DNA from: Bryopsis sp. KO-2023
Lineage: Eukaryota > Chlorophyta > Ulvophyceae > Bryopsidales > Bryopsidaceae
Reading direction: 5' to 3'
Assembly (NCBI GenBank): GCA_030272585.1
Contig: BSYQ01000008.1
Coordinates: 992,001 to 1,056,000 of the forward strand
Length of the DNA: 64,000 bases
Positions 1-12,100 of the stretch are shown here, in pieces. The notes beneath the pieces were generated by a model. That model was not told where the DNA came from and made no database searches. It saw only the letters and a program-made list of their open reading frames with translations. Numbering within the stretch: position 1 is the first letter of the stretch; the number at the start of each line of letters is the position of its first letter. Both the position numbers and the translations under genes were made by a program.

Positions 1-1200
1 AGAAGTGGAGCTGGCTCCAGGAAGAACTAACTTTCCCAGCTTGCACGTGTTCGGCTTTGGTCGCTGGCATACCCTAGTTCCCCCCTACCCTGAGGGGTTT
101 TGGAGAAAGGAGTGACAGAGGTGTTTGTGTGTTTTGCTATGAGTTGTTATGAGTGCCTGAAAGTGGGTGGAGCCAATGGTGTCTGGAGAGTTTCTTCGAT
201 ACGCTGGATCCTGTAACGAATGAATGCTGAAATGTGGACCAGCCTGAGGGTAGGCTGGACGGGGCAGAATGTCTTGAAAGTGAGTGGACTGCTTATCTTA
301 GTTGAGTTATTATCCTGGGGAGTGCCAGAATTCAAAAAACCAGTTGAAGAGATCAGTTTTAGTATAAACTGCAGAATGAACAGGCCGGATTAACCTACCG
401 TAATCAAACATGTCCACTCTTTGGGCATTGTTCAATATTTTCTCAGGGGTAAATCTAGAACTGGTCTGGAGGAATGCCCAAAAGTGGGTGGGAAAGTGGG
501 AGGGTTCTGTAAGGTGACCTTGTCTGAGCTCGAGGGAGAGTAAAAAGGAACATTGGACCTAGTTTAGGCATCCTTCACCGCCTATCCGTCGCCTGCTTCA
601 CCCACATATTATCTCACACATTCAGTCAGGAGGAGCGAAAAAAAATCCAAGAAATCAACAGGGAGGAAAACGAAAAATCGATCAAAGGACCCCTCGAACA
701 AACATAACCAAGAAGAAGACACACCACACGAAAATGGGTGATTTACTCTGGAAGAGTAAGGGTGTAGTACCATGTCACTATAGCTTGCTGAGGTCGATGC
801 TTGCAGGGGGTAGAAGTGGAGCTGGCTCCGGGGAAAGTAAACTTTCCAGCCTGCTCGTCTTTGGCTTGGTCGCTCGCGTATCCTAGCCCCCCCGTCCTGA
901 GGGGGTTTTGGAGAAAGGAGTGACAGACGTGTGTGTGGGTTTTTCTGTGAGTTGTTATGACTCCCTGGGAGTGGGTGGAGCCGAAGGGAGGAGGTGGTTT
1001 TTGTTCTAGGTAGTTGGATGGGTGCTGAAATGGAGAGTAGGCCAAGTGAGGGGTGGAGTGGTCAAAATGTCTTGAACGTGGTTGAGGCTTTGAACCACTG
1101 TGATGCAAACTGCCAGAATTCCTACTGGGAAACAATGGAAGAAACCGGCTTCACTCATCTGCAGAATGAACAACCCGTTGTAACCGACTATAAAGACAGA
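1..1200. repeat. Direct duplication, period about 811 bases
   Basis: The first roughly 400 bases recur from position 812 to about 1200 with scattered changes and small indels. Shared landmarks are the opening agaagtggagctggctcc, the stretch around ggttttggagaaaggagtga, gagttgttatga and gggtggagcc, and later cagaatgaaca. The left copy starts at the window edge, so the unit may extend further left. No reading frame is conserved between the two copies, so I read this as non-coding duplicated DNA. The segment between the copies (about 400-811) is unique in the window. Confidence 0.75.
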
Positions 1201-1389
1201 AATGCAGACCCTAAAAAAACAGACATATGGAAAAGAAGCCCAATAACCTTCAATAGGCTTCAGCCTTGGAGCCCTTTCTTAAGCTTTGAATCAAATCTTT
1301 CACGGCCCTTATCAAAGTGGTTCCCACCAAGGCGTCATCCCATTCGGTTCCTCCCTTGTTTTCATGGAGTTGCGGTTGATCTCAACTAG

Positions 1390-3150
1390 ACTTTTTTTTT
1401 CTTTTTCCCACAGCTTTATGCTTTTGGTGAGGGCCCTTTGTATTCACATTCTCTTTTATGGGTGATTGATTCATGGGTATATGATTTCGACTGATTTCAT
1501 CATCCCCTGAAGCGTTGATATCATCATCCCCTGAAGCATTCATAAACATCTAAATCTGAAGTGTTGTGTTGTTTAATGAAGCGTCCAAAGCCCCCACCAA
1601 AAAAGCACATCCACCTCTTGTTGCTCCATTGACACTCCGCTTAAAAACTTGGAACTTAACATGATAATCTGTAGATACTCCTCTTTTTTAATAGAAAACC
1701 TATCGACACAATGAAAGTATTTTTTTCCACGGAGGAACCTCGCTTCTGCCACGGCATCCCCACAAACGCCCGTCTTAATTCCATGTGAAAATATACATTC
1801 ACCCTCTCCTCTTTCATTCCATTGAAAGAGCCTTTCACCAAGTCTATTAAACCTGCAGGTCTTGTTATCGAAGAAACGCTGATTTCGCCCCCGGCCCCCC
1901 CCCCCCAAATAAAAATAAAAGAATATCTTTTCTTGCAGGGTAAAGTCTATCAAAGAGGAAGCATGACAAATTGAGCTTTATGCATCTTTACCTATCTCCT
2001 TGTGCATCCTTGCTTGTTTGTATATTGATGAAAAATTGCACTTAATGGGGCTGGGGAGGGCTTTAAAAGCACTTTTTAATAGTTATCGAGATCGCGAAAA
2101 GTTACGATCTTTCGTGAGAAGATAAGATCAATGGAATTGCTGAATAAAACAACAGTTTTTGCCGCGTTGTGTCCGTGTGTGCCCCTGGCTGAACCTCTGC
2201 AGGGCCATACGTGGGGAGAAACAAATTGAGGAGATTTCAACTGAAGGTTGGCAGGATCTGGTCGTGCTAGAGGAGGATGTTCTCAGCTCCCCCCCCCCCC
2301 CCCCGCCCCCCTTCATGTTTCCCGCCATGTTTCCCCCTTCATGTTTCCACCCACGCCACGTTGTCTTTGTAAATTCCAGTTCGAGAGGAATTAAAAAAAA
2401 AATCAAATTAAACCAAAAGTAGCCTCAAAGACCTTGAAGAAATGCTGAATCTGAATCCACCTAGTATTCTCCCTGTAGTGCCTTCCACTAAAACTTTGCA
2501 GTAGCCAGAAAATTACCAAAAAAACCTATTGAAGGAATAGTCCCTTTAGTGTTAAAATGCTGCAGTAGAATGAACCTAGTGCCTTTTGGTGTGCAAACAA
2601 ACAATCCTGCAAGTGCATTCCTGAAAGAAAAATAAAGTATACTATAAGTTGTTGAAGAGAAGGCCGGGCTTACAGCATTGCACTGCTTGAAGGATAGGGG
2701 AGTACTATTTGCACTGGGCTTGTGGCACTTCAAATCGCCGTCAGACCGGACTATTTGCACCGGGCATGAATTTTCGGCGGGCCTCTAGTCAGCAAGTCAC
2801 GGTAGATTTAATAGTCCCACTATCGGACTCCCACATTTATTAGCTTGTTCTTGTCTTGAAATCATCGAAAACGGGTTTAAATTGTGGATAATTAGGATTC
2901 GCCCATTAACTCCGACCACACTCAGATTTTGGCCCCGAAAATGTGTTTTTGTGTGGATGGTGCACTCAAGTTTGTGTGGTCCAAGAATCAAGGAAAAATT
3001 CTGTCCGAGGAAGCTGTGACACCGGATTTTAGTTTTGATGACAAAAACTAGTTGAAGGAAATCCATCACAGAAGGATTCGCCCATAACTCCAAACTGTGA
3101 GGATGTTTTATGTGGAGGTGTTGTGCACATTTAACTTGTGGGTAACGAGG
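1390..3150. other. Intergenic stretch, no recognised gene
   Basis: Nothing here can be assigned. The minus strand at 1573-1953 is open for 126 codons with mixed composition and could be an exon of an unknown gene, but it has no family signature. A run of C and a run of G/C tracts occur near 1895-1910 and 2287-2310. Near 2890-2975 and 3072-3130 a short motif beginning aggattcgcccat appears twice, about 180 bases apart, so the right part is also repeat-derived. Confidence 0.4.
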
Positions 3151-3154
3151 GGGC

Positions 3155-3720
3155 GATAACCCCTGCAGGGCGGTCGATAATGCGAGGGGCGTTAACGGCC
3201 CGATGTCGTACGACGCTTCACGTCTGACACGCACCCGTCGCCCTCAGAACGATTCCGCAGTTTCCGGCGTCCCGTGGCTCTGAGGGACGGGAGGTCGAGC
3301 GTCCCAGCCGAGTTCTCCTGCGCAGCCGCGCCGGACGAATGCGCGTCCGGCGCGATGGACGTAGCTTGGTAAAAGCCGGACGGACTCGAAGCGTTGAAAA
3401 CTGGAGCCGCGAGGGTCAAGCGTCGAGCGTCCTCGAAAAAAAAACAACAGGCGAAAAAAAAAACGGTCGAGAGAGTCCGCGCGAAACGAGCGAGCATAGG
3501 CATTGGAAGTCGCGCTGCGGACGGCGTCTTTTGGCACGTCACTGTCGCACTCGATCCGCCCCCTGTCAAGCCAAAGTTCAAACCCGTCGACAACATTCGA
3601 TGTGGCCTGGAAACTCTTTTCGCTCGCGTCTCACAACCTCAACCTCGTCCTTGATATCTCGAAAGCGCTAGAAAAAAACCACGCTACAGCGATTCTTCCA
3701 AAAAAAGGCCATATAAGTCC
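3155..3720. other. CpG-rich block left of the satellite array
   Basis: This block is rich in CG dinucleotides and contains the motifs gcgataac, tcgataatgcg and gcgttaac near 3160-3195. Several overlapping frames are open only because of the high GC content. None looks like a known protein. A related block in apparent inverted order lies at about 7480-7960 on the other side of the array. Confidence 0.5.
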
Positions 3721-4210
3721 AATATGAGACTTATGGGCGATCCTTGATTTTCCTAAAGGGAATTTCCCCACCAAACTGGAATCCGACGTGGCAGCCCACA
3801 TATACCTTGTTTTGGCCTGATTTTTGTAACACTAAGACTTTGGAATGTGCCAAGCACACCATCCAAGTTTCGGAAGAAAAATCACCTTGAAGTGGGACTT
3901 ATGGGCAATCCAAGAAAATACCTGATTTTCCTAAAGAGAATTTCCCCACCAAACTGAAATCCGACGTGGCAGCCCACATATACAATTTTTTGGCTTGATT
4001 TTCGAAACACCGAGATTTTGAAATGTGTCCAGGACATCATCCAAGTTTCGGAAGAAAAATCACCCTGAGGTGGGACTTATGGGCAATCCAAGAAAATACC
4101 TCATTTTCCGAAAGGGAATTTCCCCACCAAACTGGAATCCGACGTGGCAGCCCACATATCCATTTGTTTGACCTGATTTTCGGAACACTGAGATTTTGGA
4201 GTGTGTCAAG

Positions 4211-4676
4211 CAGAGATAGGACTTGGGCCAAAATTCTGGTCCGGCTACGGTCCGGTCCGGTTACGGTCGAGTTACGGTTCCGTATTACGGCCGTAACTCC
4301 GTACCGTAACCGGAGTAATATGTTGTTTTTACGGTACGGAACAGGTACGGTATAGCTACGGTAGCCCCTAAATCATCGTGAAGTAGTGTGGTTCAGTGCT
4401 AAAGCGTTAGGCTGTAGTCTGTAAGGTCGTGGGTTCGAATCCCCCTGGGTTCCTTTGGGTTCTCGGGACCCTGCGGGGGTTACTATTTACGGTGTACGGT
4501 TGGTACGGTGGTTACGGTCGGTACGGTCCGGTACCGGAGCAGTACGGAGTGGTACGGTGGTCCGGTTCCGAGCACGAAAACCACTCCGGTCCGGACCGTA
4601 ACTACCGTAACCGTAAGTGACCGGAGTGGGGTTACGGTACGGTTTACGGTACCGTAACCGGAAAGTCCTATCTCTG
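4211..4676. mobile_element. Non-autonomous hAT-like DNA transposon (MITE)
   Basis: The element is 466 bases long and interrupts one satellite unit. It has perfect 14-base terminal inverted repeats beginning cagagataggactt, and it is flanked by the 8-base direct repeat gtgtcaag (4203-4210 and 4677-4684). An 8-base duplication with T at position 2 and A at position 7, and ends of the form CAGNG, are hallmarks of the hAT superfamily. The interior is made of many tacggt/accgta steps in both orientations and encodes no transposase, so it would need a transposase from elsewhere. Removing one duplication restores a normal satellite unit, so the insertion is younger than the array. Confidence 0.88.
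4383..4455 (+). other. tRNA-like segment inside the hAT-like element
   Basis: The stretch resembles a tRNA. It has an A-box-like tggttcagtgctaa, then ggctgtagtct in the place of an anticodon arm (GTA, tyrosine-like), and then a good B box gtgggttcgaatccccc. The T arm pairs at four of five positions, but the anticodon and acceptor stems pair badly. I read it as a tRNA-derived core (SINE head or captured tRNA), not as a working tRNA gene. Confidence 0.55.
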
Positions 4677-6506
4677 GTGTCAAGAACATCATTCAAGTTT
4701 CGGAAGAAAAATCACCCTGGGGTGGGACTTATGGGCAATCCTTGATTTTCCTAAAGGGAATTTCCCCACCAAACTGGAATCCGACGTGGCAGCCCACATA
4801 TACAATTTTTTGGCCTGATTTTCAAAACAATAAGATTTTGGAATGTGTCAAGCACATCATCCAAGTTTCGGAGGAAAAATCACCCTGAGGTGGGACTTAT
4901 GGGCAATCCAAGAAAATACCTGATTTTCCTAAAGAGAATTTCCCCACCAAACTGAAATCCGACGTGGCAGCCCACATATACATTGTTTTGGCCTGATTTT
5001 TGGAGCACTAGGACTTTGAAATGTGTCAAGCACATCATCGAAGTTTCGGAAGAAAAATCAGCCTGAGGTGGGACTTATGGGCAATCCAAGAAAATACCTG
5101 ATTTTCCTAAAGGGAATTTCCCCACCAAACTGGAATCCGACGTGGCAGCCCACATATCCATTTGTTTGACCTGATTTTCGGAACACTGAGATTTTGGAGT
5201 GTTCCAAGAACATCATTCAAGTTTCGGAAGAAAAATCACCCTGGGGTGGGACTTATGGGCAATCCTTGATTTTCCTAAAGGGAATTTCCCCACCAAACTG
5301 GAATCCGACGTGGCAGCCCACATATACAATTTTTTGGCCTGATTTTCGAAACACTAAGATTTTGGAATGTGCCAAGCACACCATCCAAGTTTCGGAAGAA
5401 AAATCACCTTGAAGTGGGACTTATGGGCAATCCAAGAAAATACCTGATTTTCCTAAAGAGAATTTCCCCACCAAACTGAAATCCGACGTGGCAGCCCACA
5501 TATACAATTTTTTGGCTTGATTTTTGGAACACTGAGATGTTGGAATGTGCCAAACACATCATTCAAGTTGTGAAAGAAAACACTGCCTGGGGTGAGACTT
5601 ATGGGCAATCCAAGAAAATACCTGATTTTCCTAAAGAGAATTTCCCCACCAAACTGAAATCCGACGTGGCAGCCCACATATACAATTTTTTGGCTTGATT
5701 TTCAAAACACTGATATTTTGAAATGTGTCAAGCACATCATCCAAGTTTCGGAGGAAAAATCACCCTGGGGTGGGACTTATGGGCAATCCAAGAAAATACC
5801 TCATTTTCCTAATGGGAATTTCCCCACCAAACTGGAATCCGACGTGGCAGCCCACATATACATTTGTTTGGCCTGATTTTCGAAACACTAAGATGTTGGA
5901 ATGTGCCAAGCACATCATCCAAGTTTCGGAAGAAAAATCACCCTGAAGTGGGACTTATGGGCAATCCTTGATTTTCCTAAAGGGAATTTCCCCACCAAAC
6001 TGGAATCCGACGTGGCAGCCCACATATACAGTTTTTTGGCTTGATTTTTGTAACACTGAAATTTTGAAATGTGTCAAGCACATCATTCAAGTTTCGGAGG
6101 AAAAATCACCCTGGGGTGGGACTTATGGGCAATCCAAGAAAATACCTCATTTTCCGAAAGGGAATTTCCCCACCAAACTAGAATCCGACGTGGCAGCCCA
6201 CATATACATTTGTTTGGCCTGATTTTCGAAACACTGAGATGTTGGAATGTGCCAAGCACATCATCCAAGTTTCGGAAGAAAAATCACCCTGAAGTGGGAC
6301 TTATGGGCAATCCTTGATTTTCCTAAAGGGAATTTCCCCACCAAACTGGAATCCGACGTGGCAGCCCACATATACAATTTTTTGGCTTGATTTTTGTAAC
6401 ACTAAGACTTTGGAATGTGCCAAGCACATCATCCAAGTTTCGAAAGAAAAATCACCCTGAGGTGGGACTTATGGGCAATCCAAGAAAATACCTGATTTTC
6501 CTAAAG

Positions 6507-7145
6507 TGTAAGGATTCGGCAGAATCAAAGGCGATTCAGGCAGACCTGCAGGCTTGCAGAACTGGCAGTGATTGGGCTGACAGATTAGGCTGCAGGTTGA
6601 CTGCTATGATTCGGCAGAAGCAGGAATGGCTCAGGTCCTTTAGACCTGCAGACTGATAGACTGGTAGTCAGCAGATTGGCAGACTGACGAAGTGGCAGAG
6701 TAGTCGGGCTGACAGGTTGCTGACGACAGGCAGGTGCTGGCAGCGCTGCAGAACGTGGGCTGCAGAGCTGGCAGGCACAAAGTTCTAGAAGGTCTTAGGT
6801 GGCAGACTCAGGACCGCGCAGTACCCTGCAAGTGGACTGAGCTGCATGAATGAAAGGGGACTGAAAGGGACTTGGCAGTTTGATGGTCTGCAATACTGAT
6901 GCAGACTGATGTTATGGCTTAGGATCAGTTTGGATCAGGGTTGGCAGAAACGGTATAAGTTGTGGGGGCTTGGACATTCTTGTAACCTTAGTTTGGAACC
7001 TGATCTCGTCCTTGAACCTTGCTAGGTTCAAGTGTCTCTCCCATGGTCGTTCAATAGAACGGCAGTTCAGACTGGCAGACCGGCAGGGTCGCAGTCTTCA
7101 GTGTATTGAAGCAGAAAAAGCGATCTGCAGGGCAGAGTCGTTACA
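6507..7145. mobile_element. Solo LTR of an LTR retrotransposon
   Basis: The insert is 639 bases long and lies in the satellite array. It starts tgtaa and ends ttaca, giving the TG...CA termini and short inverted ends of long terminal repeats. The 5-base direct repeat taaag flanks it (6502-6506 and 7146-7150). There are no internal genes, so it is a solo LTR left by recombination between two LTRs. The interior is rich in gcaga and ctgcag steps. The intact target duplication suggests a fairly recent insertion. The exact family cannot be named from an LTR alone. Confidence 0.82.
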
Positions 7146-7345
7146 TAAAGGGAATTTCCCCACCAAACTGAAATCCGACGTGGCAGCCCACATATACAAT
7201 TTTTTGGCTTGATTTTTGGAACACTGAGATGTTGGAATGTGCCAAACACATCATTCAAGTTGTGAAAGAAAACACTGCCTGGGGTGAGACTTATGGGCAT
7301 CCAAGAAAAAATCTGATTTTCCCAAAGGGAATTTCTCCACTTATA

Positions 7346-7965
7346 CAACAGAAACAATAACAGGAACACAGGAACACCAACAACAGCAATAAAAAAGACA
7401 GCAACAGAAACAATGAATGAGAGGACTGCCCAGGATTTCAGACCCTCTCTACCACCCACCCCTCCCCCTAAAAAATAAGGAAACACGAAGTTTCAACAGA
7501 CGCTCGTGTTCCCTTGGCGTTCCCTGCACAACGCCCTTTGGGCTGGGTTCGTCACGATCACCTGCCCTTGCGTTCCCTGCGCCAAACACACCTTTGATCC
7601 CCAACCCACTCCACGCCACAGAACGCCCCAGCCGATCCCAACGCCTCGCTCATCACTCTCGGAGCCATGGTCCTCGCGCTGCGCCAGTACACGGGGGACG
7701 AGACAACGAGACGCCGAGACGCCGAGAACGCGCGTGCGCAGGCAGGGGTGGGTCGGTGGAGAGGAACGCCTTATATCGGGTCGGTCGCGCGTTGAAATCG
7801 CCTCGTACGACGCGACAATGTGACCCCCCCTTGGATGCAAGGAAAAGGGGTCGATAACGCCTCGCGGGCGGACGGCGGCAATGTGACGTGACGGCGACCC
7901 GTTATCGATAATGCCTCATCTGCCCCACAGCCGTTATCGACCCCCCGACATGTGCTGGTTTTCAA
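7346..7965. other. CpG-rich block right of the satellite array
   Basis: After a short A-rich stretch the sequence becomes rich in CG, with tcgataacgcc, gttatcgataatgcc and gttatcgacc between 7848 and 7945. These words match, in reverse complement and similar order, the block at 3155-3200. Open frames on both strands overlap each other and show no known domain. I see no gene. Confidence 0.45.
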
Positions 7966-8333
7966 CATCCTTTGTTGGGGAGTGTAATGCTAAATGACCC
8001 ACTTAGCAATCAAGTATTTCAGACTCATATTTTACACTCAAACTACTGATCACACCCAATATTTTACATGAGCACCCCAAACAAAACCCCTAAACACAAA
8101 CGTGTCCCCTGATTTATACCCCACCAGGGTGCCTTCTAAGTCCCATGCAACCCCGTCAAACACCCTCGTCCTAGGAGCATGTTTTTGTTTGATCAATCAT
8201 CAGCACTTCTGTCTCTCTCTCTCACACACAAAACACAAACGTTAATACCCTTTCTGGGACTTGTTTTCAAATTGTGAAAGAGGTGGGCTGGCTGACGTAT
8301 GGTGTGTAGGTATGGTGGTCTGGACTGGCTGAG

Positions 8334-8512
8334 GTGGGTATGGTGGGTTGGGTTGGCTTGAGTGGGTGGGTTGAGTGAGGTGGGCATGGTGGGTTGGGTT
8401 GGCTTGAGGTGGGTTGAGTGAGGTGGGCATGGTGGGTTGGGTTGGCATGAGGCGGGTTGAGTGAGGTGGGTATGGTGGGGTGGGTTGGCTTGAGTGGGTG
8501 GGTTGAGTGCAC
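8334..8512. repeat. Minisatellite, four copies of 43-46 bases
   Basis: Four imperfect copies of a G/T-rich unit occur in a row, with landmarks tggtgggttgggttggc and gggttgagtgagg. Copy length alternates by a few bases through gain or loss of gtg steps. The minus strand reads as Pro/His/Thr/Asn repeats, which are a by-product of the repeat. Confidence 0.85.
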
Positions 8513-9128
8513 CGACTTTGGGGTGCGTTCAACACAAGGGGAAAGGAACTACCTGATTAGGTTCACTCCCAGGTCATCCTAGGATAGCATCTTCGATTCA
8601 AATCGATCGCTTGTTGGCGATGTGGAGGAGTTAGACCCAGCGGGGGAAGGGAAGGACTCTGGGAAATAGGTAAGGAAAAAGACATTCAGTCAAAAGTCAA
8701 TCAGTACCAATAAACTCTGCCGTTTGTGCAAATCAAGATTGATTGGATGGTCGATCAACCAGACCCCATCATGGCAAAGTCTGTTCAAAGAAAGACAAAC
8801 AACCAAAAGCTCACCAAAGGTTTCCTCAAGGGAAGAGGAAATCAATTGGCGGAGAGAGCCCAGCATCACATTGTCGAGGGACCTTCAAATCCAATACGCC
8901 GGCGGTGGCTGGAGCTCTGGAAAGCACCCCTTCTGGCCCAGCCAAGACTTTCCTGGTGGTGCAGAAGAGCAGTGACAGGCTGTTTAAATTGCTGGACATC
9001 CTGCTGATCGTCGAGGAAAGATTGGGCTCCGAGTAGAGACTCTGAGAAGAAAAAAAACAACAGAAAAATCCAAAAAGGGTGGGAGGCAAATTCCTACCAC
9101 TGATTGGATCACTAGGTCAGTTACACAC

Positions 9129-12100
9129 CTGACAACAACTTGAGACACTTCCAGATGGCAGGGCCCCAGCTCTTCTCGGGATTGAGCAACAGGCATGCAA
9201 GCCTGCAAAGAAAACCATGCCTTTTTTTTTCTATTCTTTGTTGCGAGCTGTGGGTGGTGGGTTGGTTGAATGACATGGGTGGAGGGTTCTATTCTTTGTT
9301 GCTGGCTGTGGGTGGTGGGTTGGTTGAATGAGGTGGTTGGTAGGCTTTCTTCTTCCTGTTCCTTTCTTTTTTTGTTTCTCTTTTCTTTTCCTACTTTCTG
9401 GCTGGGGGTGGTGGGTTGATTGAATGGAGATTGGAATGTTCATGATAGTGATGTCTGTGATTGCGGTTGTCTTACCACATCCATGCAAGCCACTCCCTAT
9501 CAATGGGCTTCTAAACTGCTGCAAGTGAGGGCCTCAATCGTCGCAAGTGTATCCGTGTGCAATGTCCCAAGCATGTCGCACTCCATCCCCATCCAGTCTG
9601 AGTTTATAGCAATTCAAAGCTACAACGCACACTGCACACAAGAGTTGATGGATGAAGGTTCTGCCAAATTCTAGCAAAATCTTACCAAGGATTCACTTTT
9701 CATGAGCAATTGAGAACACGTGTGGAAACAACCAGCACCCACCTTTTGAACAACCACCTTCTGAACATAGAACCTTTGAGCATTGTCAGCAGGTCAGCCA
9801 GCAGCCACGGGAAATCGTGGTACGGCATGGTGAAGTTTCCAGTGGTAGATACGATCCACCACGGTACCAGGCCTCCGACGCCTTGATTACCTTGATTACC
9901 GCAGATTTTGTCAATGTTGGGCAGAATCACGTGGAGCGGGTTCCAGCAACAACCCAAGCTTTCTTGCACACACTGCAGAACATACCCCCAAACTTTGCAA
10001 ATTCTCCACTATGCCTTTGCTAGAGCAATTTGTGCCAAATTTTCTTAAAGCGGTAACACCGATGGAAATTTTCAGCCTGCCTCTGTAGATCATCCCTACC
10101 TTCTTTATGTTCATATTCTGAACTCATTTACAATTGGAGAAGAAGGTGATTCAGAATAGTCTTCAGCATCGGGCTGATGACCTCCGCCCTGAGCTGAAAT
10201 ATCCATCTCCAGGATTTTGTGCAAGATGGCATGTCTCTCACCAGCCTCATGGTGTCTATTGCCACTCGTTTCTCCAATCTGTTATTCCGGCCTGCACCAC
10301 CTTCAGCACAATCCCATGCGCACAATGATCTGCAGAGAGCATTTCTGCTAATCAACAGGAGAATAATGTCAGCTCACAAGCATGCACACGCAACGCCCTC
10401 TCCTATAAGCTCAAAAACCTCAATTACAATTAGGAAACTCATCCATTTATCAGCGTTCGCACAAACACACATTCTAGAATACCTCCCCTTTGCTCCACAT
10501 CGCGGCTGATAATGAGAGTCAAGACCAGCAGCCACTACAGGGGCAGCAATGCTTCCTCGTTAAAGGCAGCACGTGCTTCTTCACGAAGTCAATCAGACTG
10601 CAACGCCCAAAGTCAAGTGTCCTCAGAACCTCCAGCGCTGTCAGCTTCGCCTCTATCAATTTTTCCCTGCACGCGACATGTCCAATAAACTACGATCGAC
10701 ATGGACCAGCCACATTATCTAATGTGCATGTCTAGGCAACTGCACCGATATCATACATAAGCTTGCCGAGTTTTCAAAAAGAGATCTATCCTTCTATCAG
10801 ACATTTGTTCCTTAGCATTAATATTGGGAGAACCCAACCTGAAGGCTTATGAGCTGCCGTTTGACTTTTCCTGGGAGATACTCCTCTCTGACCACAGCAG
10901 TCATCAATGAGACCACCTCCTTGTGTTTTACCTGCACCACATGAGACCAGAAAAAATATATCAGGAAAACAATACTTGATACATCAAGCAAGCAATGAGA
11001 GTGGCCTCCTCTTCTACCCGTTCGTGGTCTGGGCTGAACTCCTGATCTTCCGTTATCAATGTCACGCCTTTCTCTTCCTCTGGTTCGGGACTACTGTCCG
11101 TATCTTCAGCAAGCAAGGCAACATCAGGTGCGGCATCTTCAATCTCTGCTTGCTCTCCCTCAGTGGAAGGGCTCAATGAAGGCACCTGGTGGGTCCCCAC
11201 AAACCCATCAGAATACTTGATTAAGGTCTGTTTCCCACTTCGAAGTTGAGAATCGCCTTCAATGGAAAACAAGAGCGGGATCTTCTGTCTGCATCTCCTT
11301 TGACCAATCAGGTGGGGCATAATCAGGTGGGGCGTAATATCATATTTTTGCTCATATTTTCCAGAAAACCCACATATCTCCACATACCCACATACGTCGG
11401 GCTCAAGTGCAGGTGCTTCTGAACCTTCCACATCACTACCCTCAGCATCAGGTTCGGGTGCAAGCACCCTCACCTCATCGCTGGGTCCAGCTCCCTCCTC
11501 GTAACTGAGCAACCCCACCACAGGTATCTCCTGCTTTCGTGATGAACTCCTCTGTGGTGGACGTAGCATCACCCTTGCAATCACTCTGCAATGACTTCAT
11601 CTCCCTCTGGAATTATCAAACCAAAAGAAGACCCTTCAATTTTGCGAACCAAATCTTAGAATGTTGCAACAAATATTCTGAAAAATTTGTGGTTCAAAAA
11701 ACCACAAAGGAGTCCTGTATGTATATGACATGAGAACAACACGAACCTTGAAAAGATGCAAACTGTCCCAGCACTTCCATCCCCTGTATTCAGGAAAAAA
11801 GAATCTCCATGAGAAAAACAAGTAGGAAAAACTGTGGGCAATAGTAAGGCAATGGGGTTGAATCAATTTATATAAGCCAGATCTAGAGTATTACGTTGAC
11901 CAAGACCTCAATGAAGACACATTGAAAGCTGAGAGTGTTATGCTTTTTTATGTCATGCTGACCTTTTCAGTGTCCATGTCATGACTTTACTCTCTTGATG
12001 CCTCAGTAAACGCTGCTTGTTTGGCACTTGCAGCAGACTCAGCAGTGGCAAACTGCATAACTACCTCCATCAGATGCAAATTAGTTGCAAGGTCGACCTG

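Larger units (their letters stand above)
3727..7345 (+). repeat. Satellite-like tandem array, about 178-base unit
   Basis: About fourteen units follow one another, each with the landmarks aatttccccaccaaactg, gacgtggcagcccacatata and gtgggacttatgggcaatcc. The landmark aatttcccc occurs near 3760, 3938, 4116, 4758, 4936, 5114, 5282, 5461, 5639, 5818, 5987, 6165, 6333 and 7152. This gives a 178-base unit and a shorter form of about 168 bases that lacks the aagaaaatacc segment. Single units are open in one frame on each strand, but 178 is not a multiple of three, so no long protein results. The array is interrupted by two insertions listed separately. Unit length is in the range of plant centromeric satellites, but this array is short. 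Confidence 0.93.

Noticed and set aside
4383-4455. A functional tRNA-Tyr gene
   Set aside because: The anticodon and acceptor stems do not pair well and the segment lies inside a transposon. I list it only as tRNA-like.
5194-6222. Repeated peptide frames (ISPPNWNPTWQPTYT type) in the satellite array
   Set aside because: They are translations of the repeat unit. The frame changes from unit to unit because 178 is not a multiple of three.
3727-6506. CRISPR array
   Set aside because: Units of 178 bases in direct contact with no unique spacers, in eukaryotic DNA. This is a satellite-type repeat.
8193-8535. Pro/His/Thr-rich minus-strand frame
   Set aside because: It is explained fully by the G/T-rich minisatellite.
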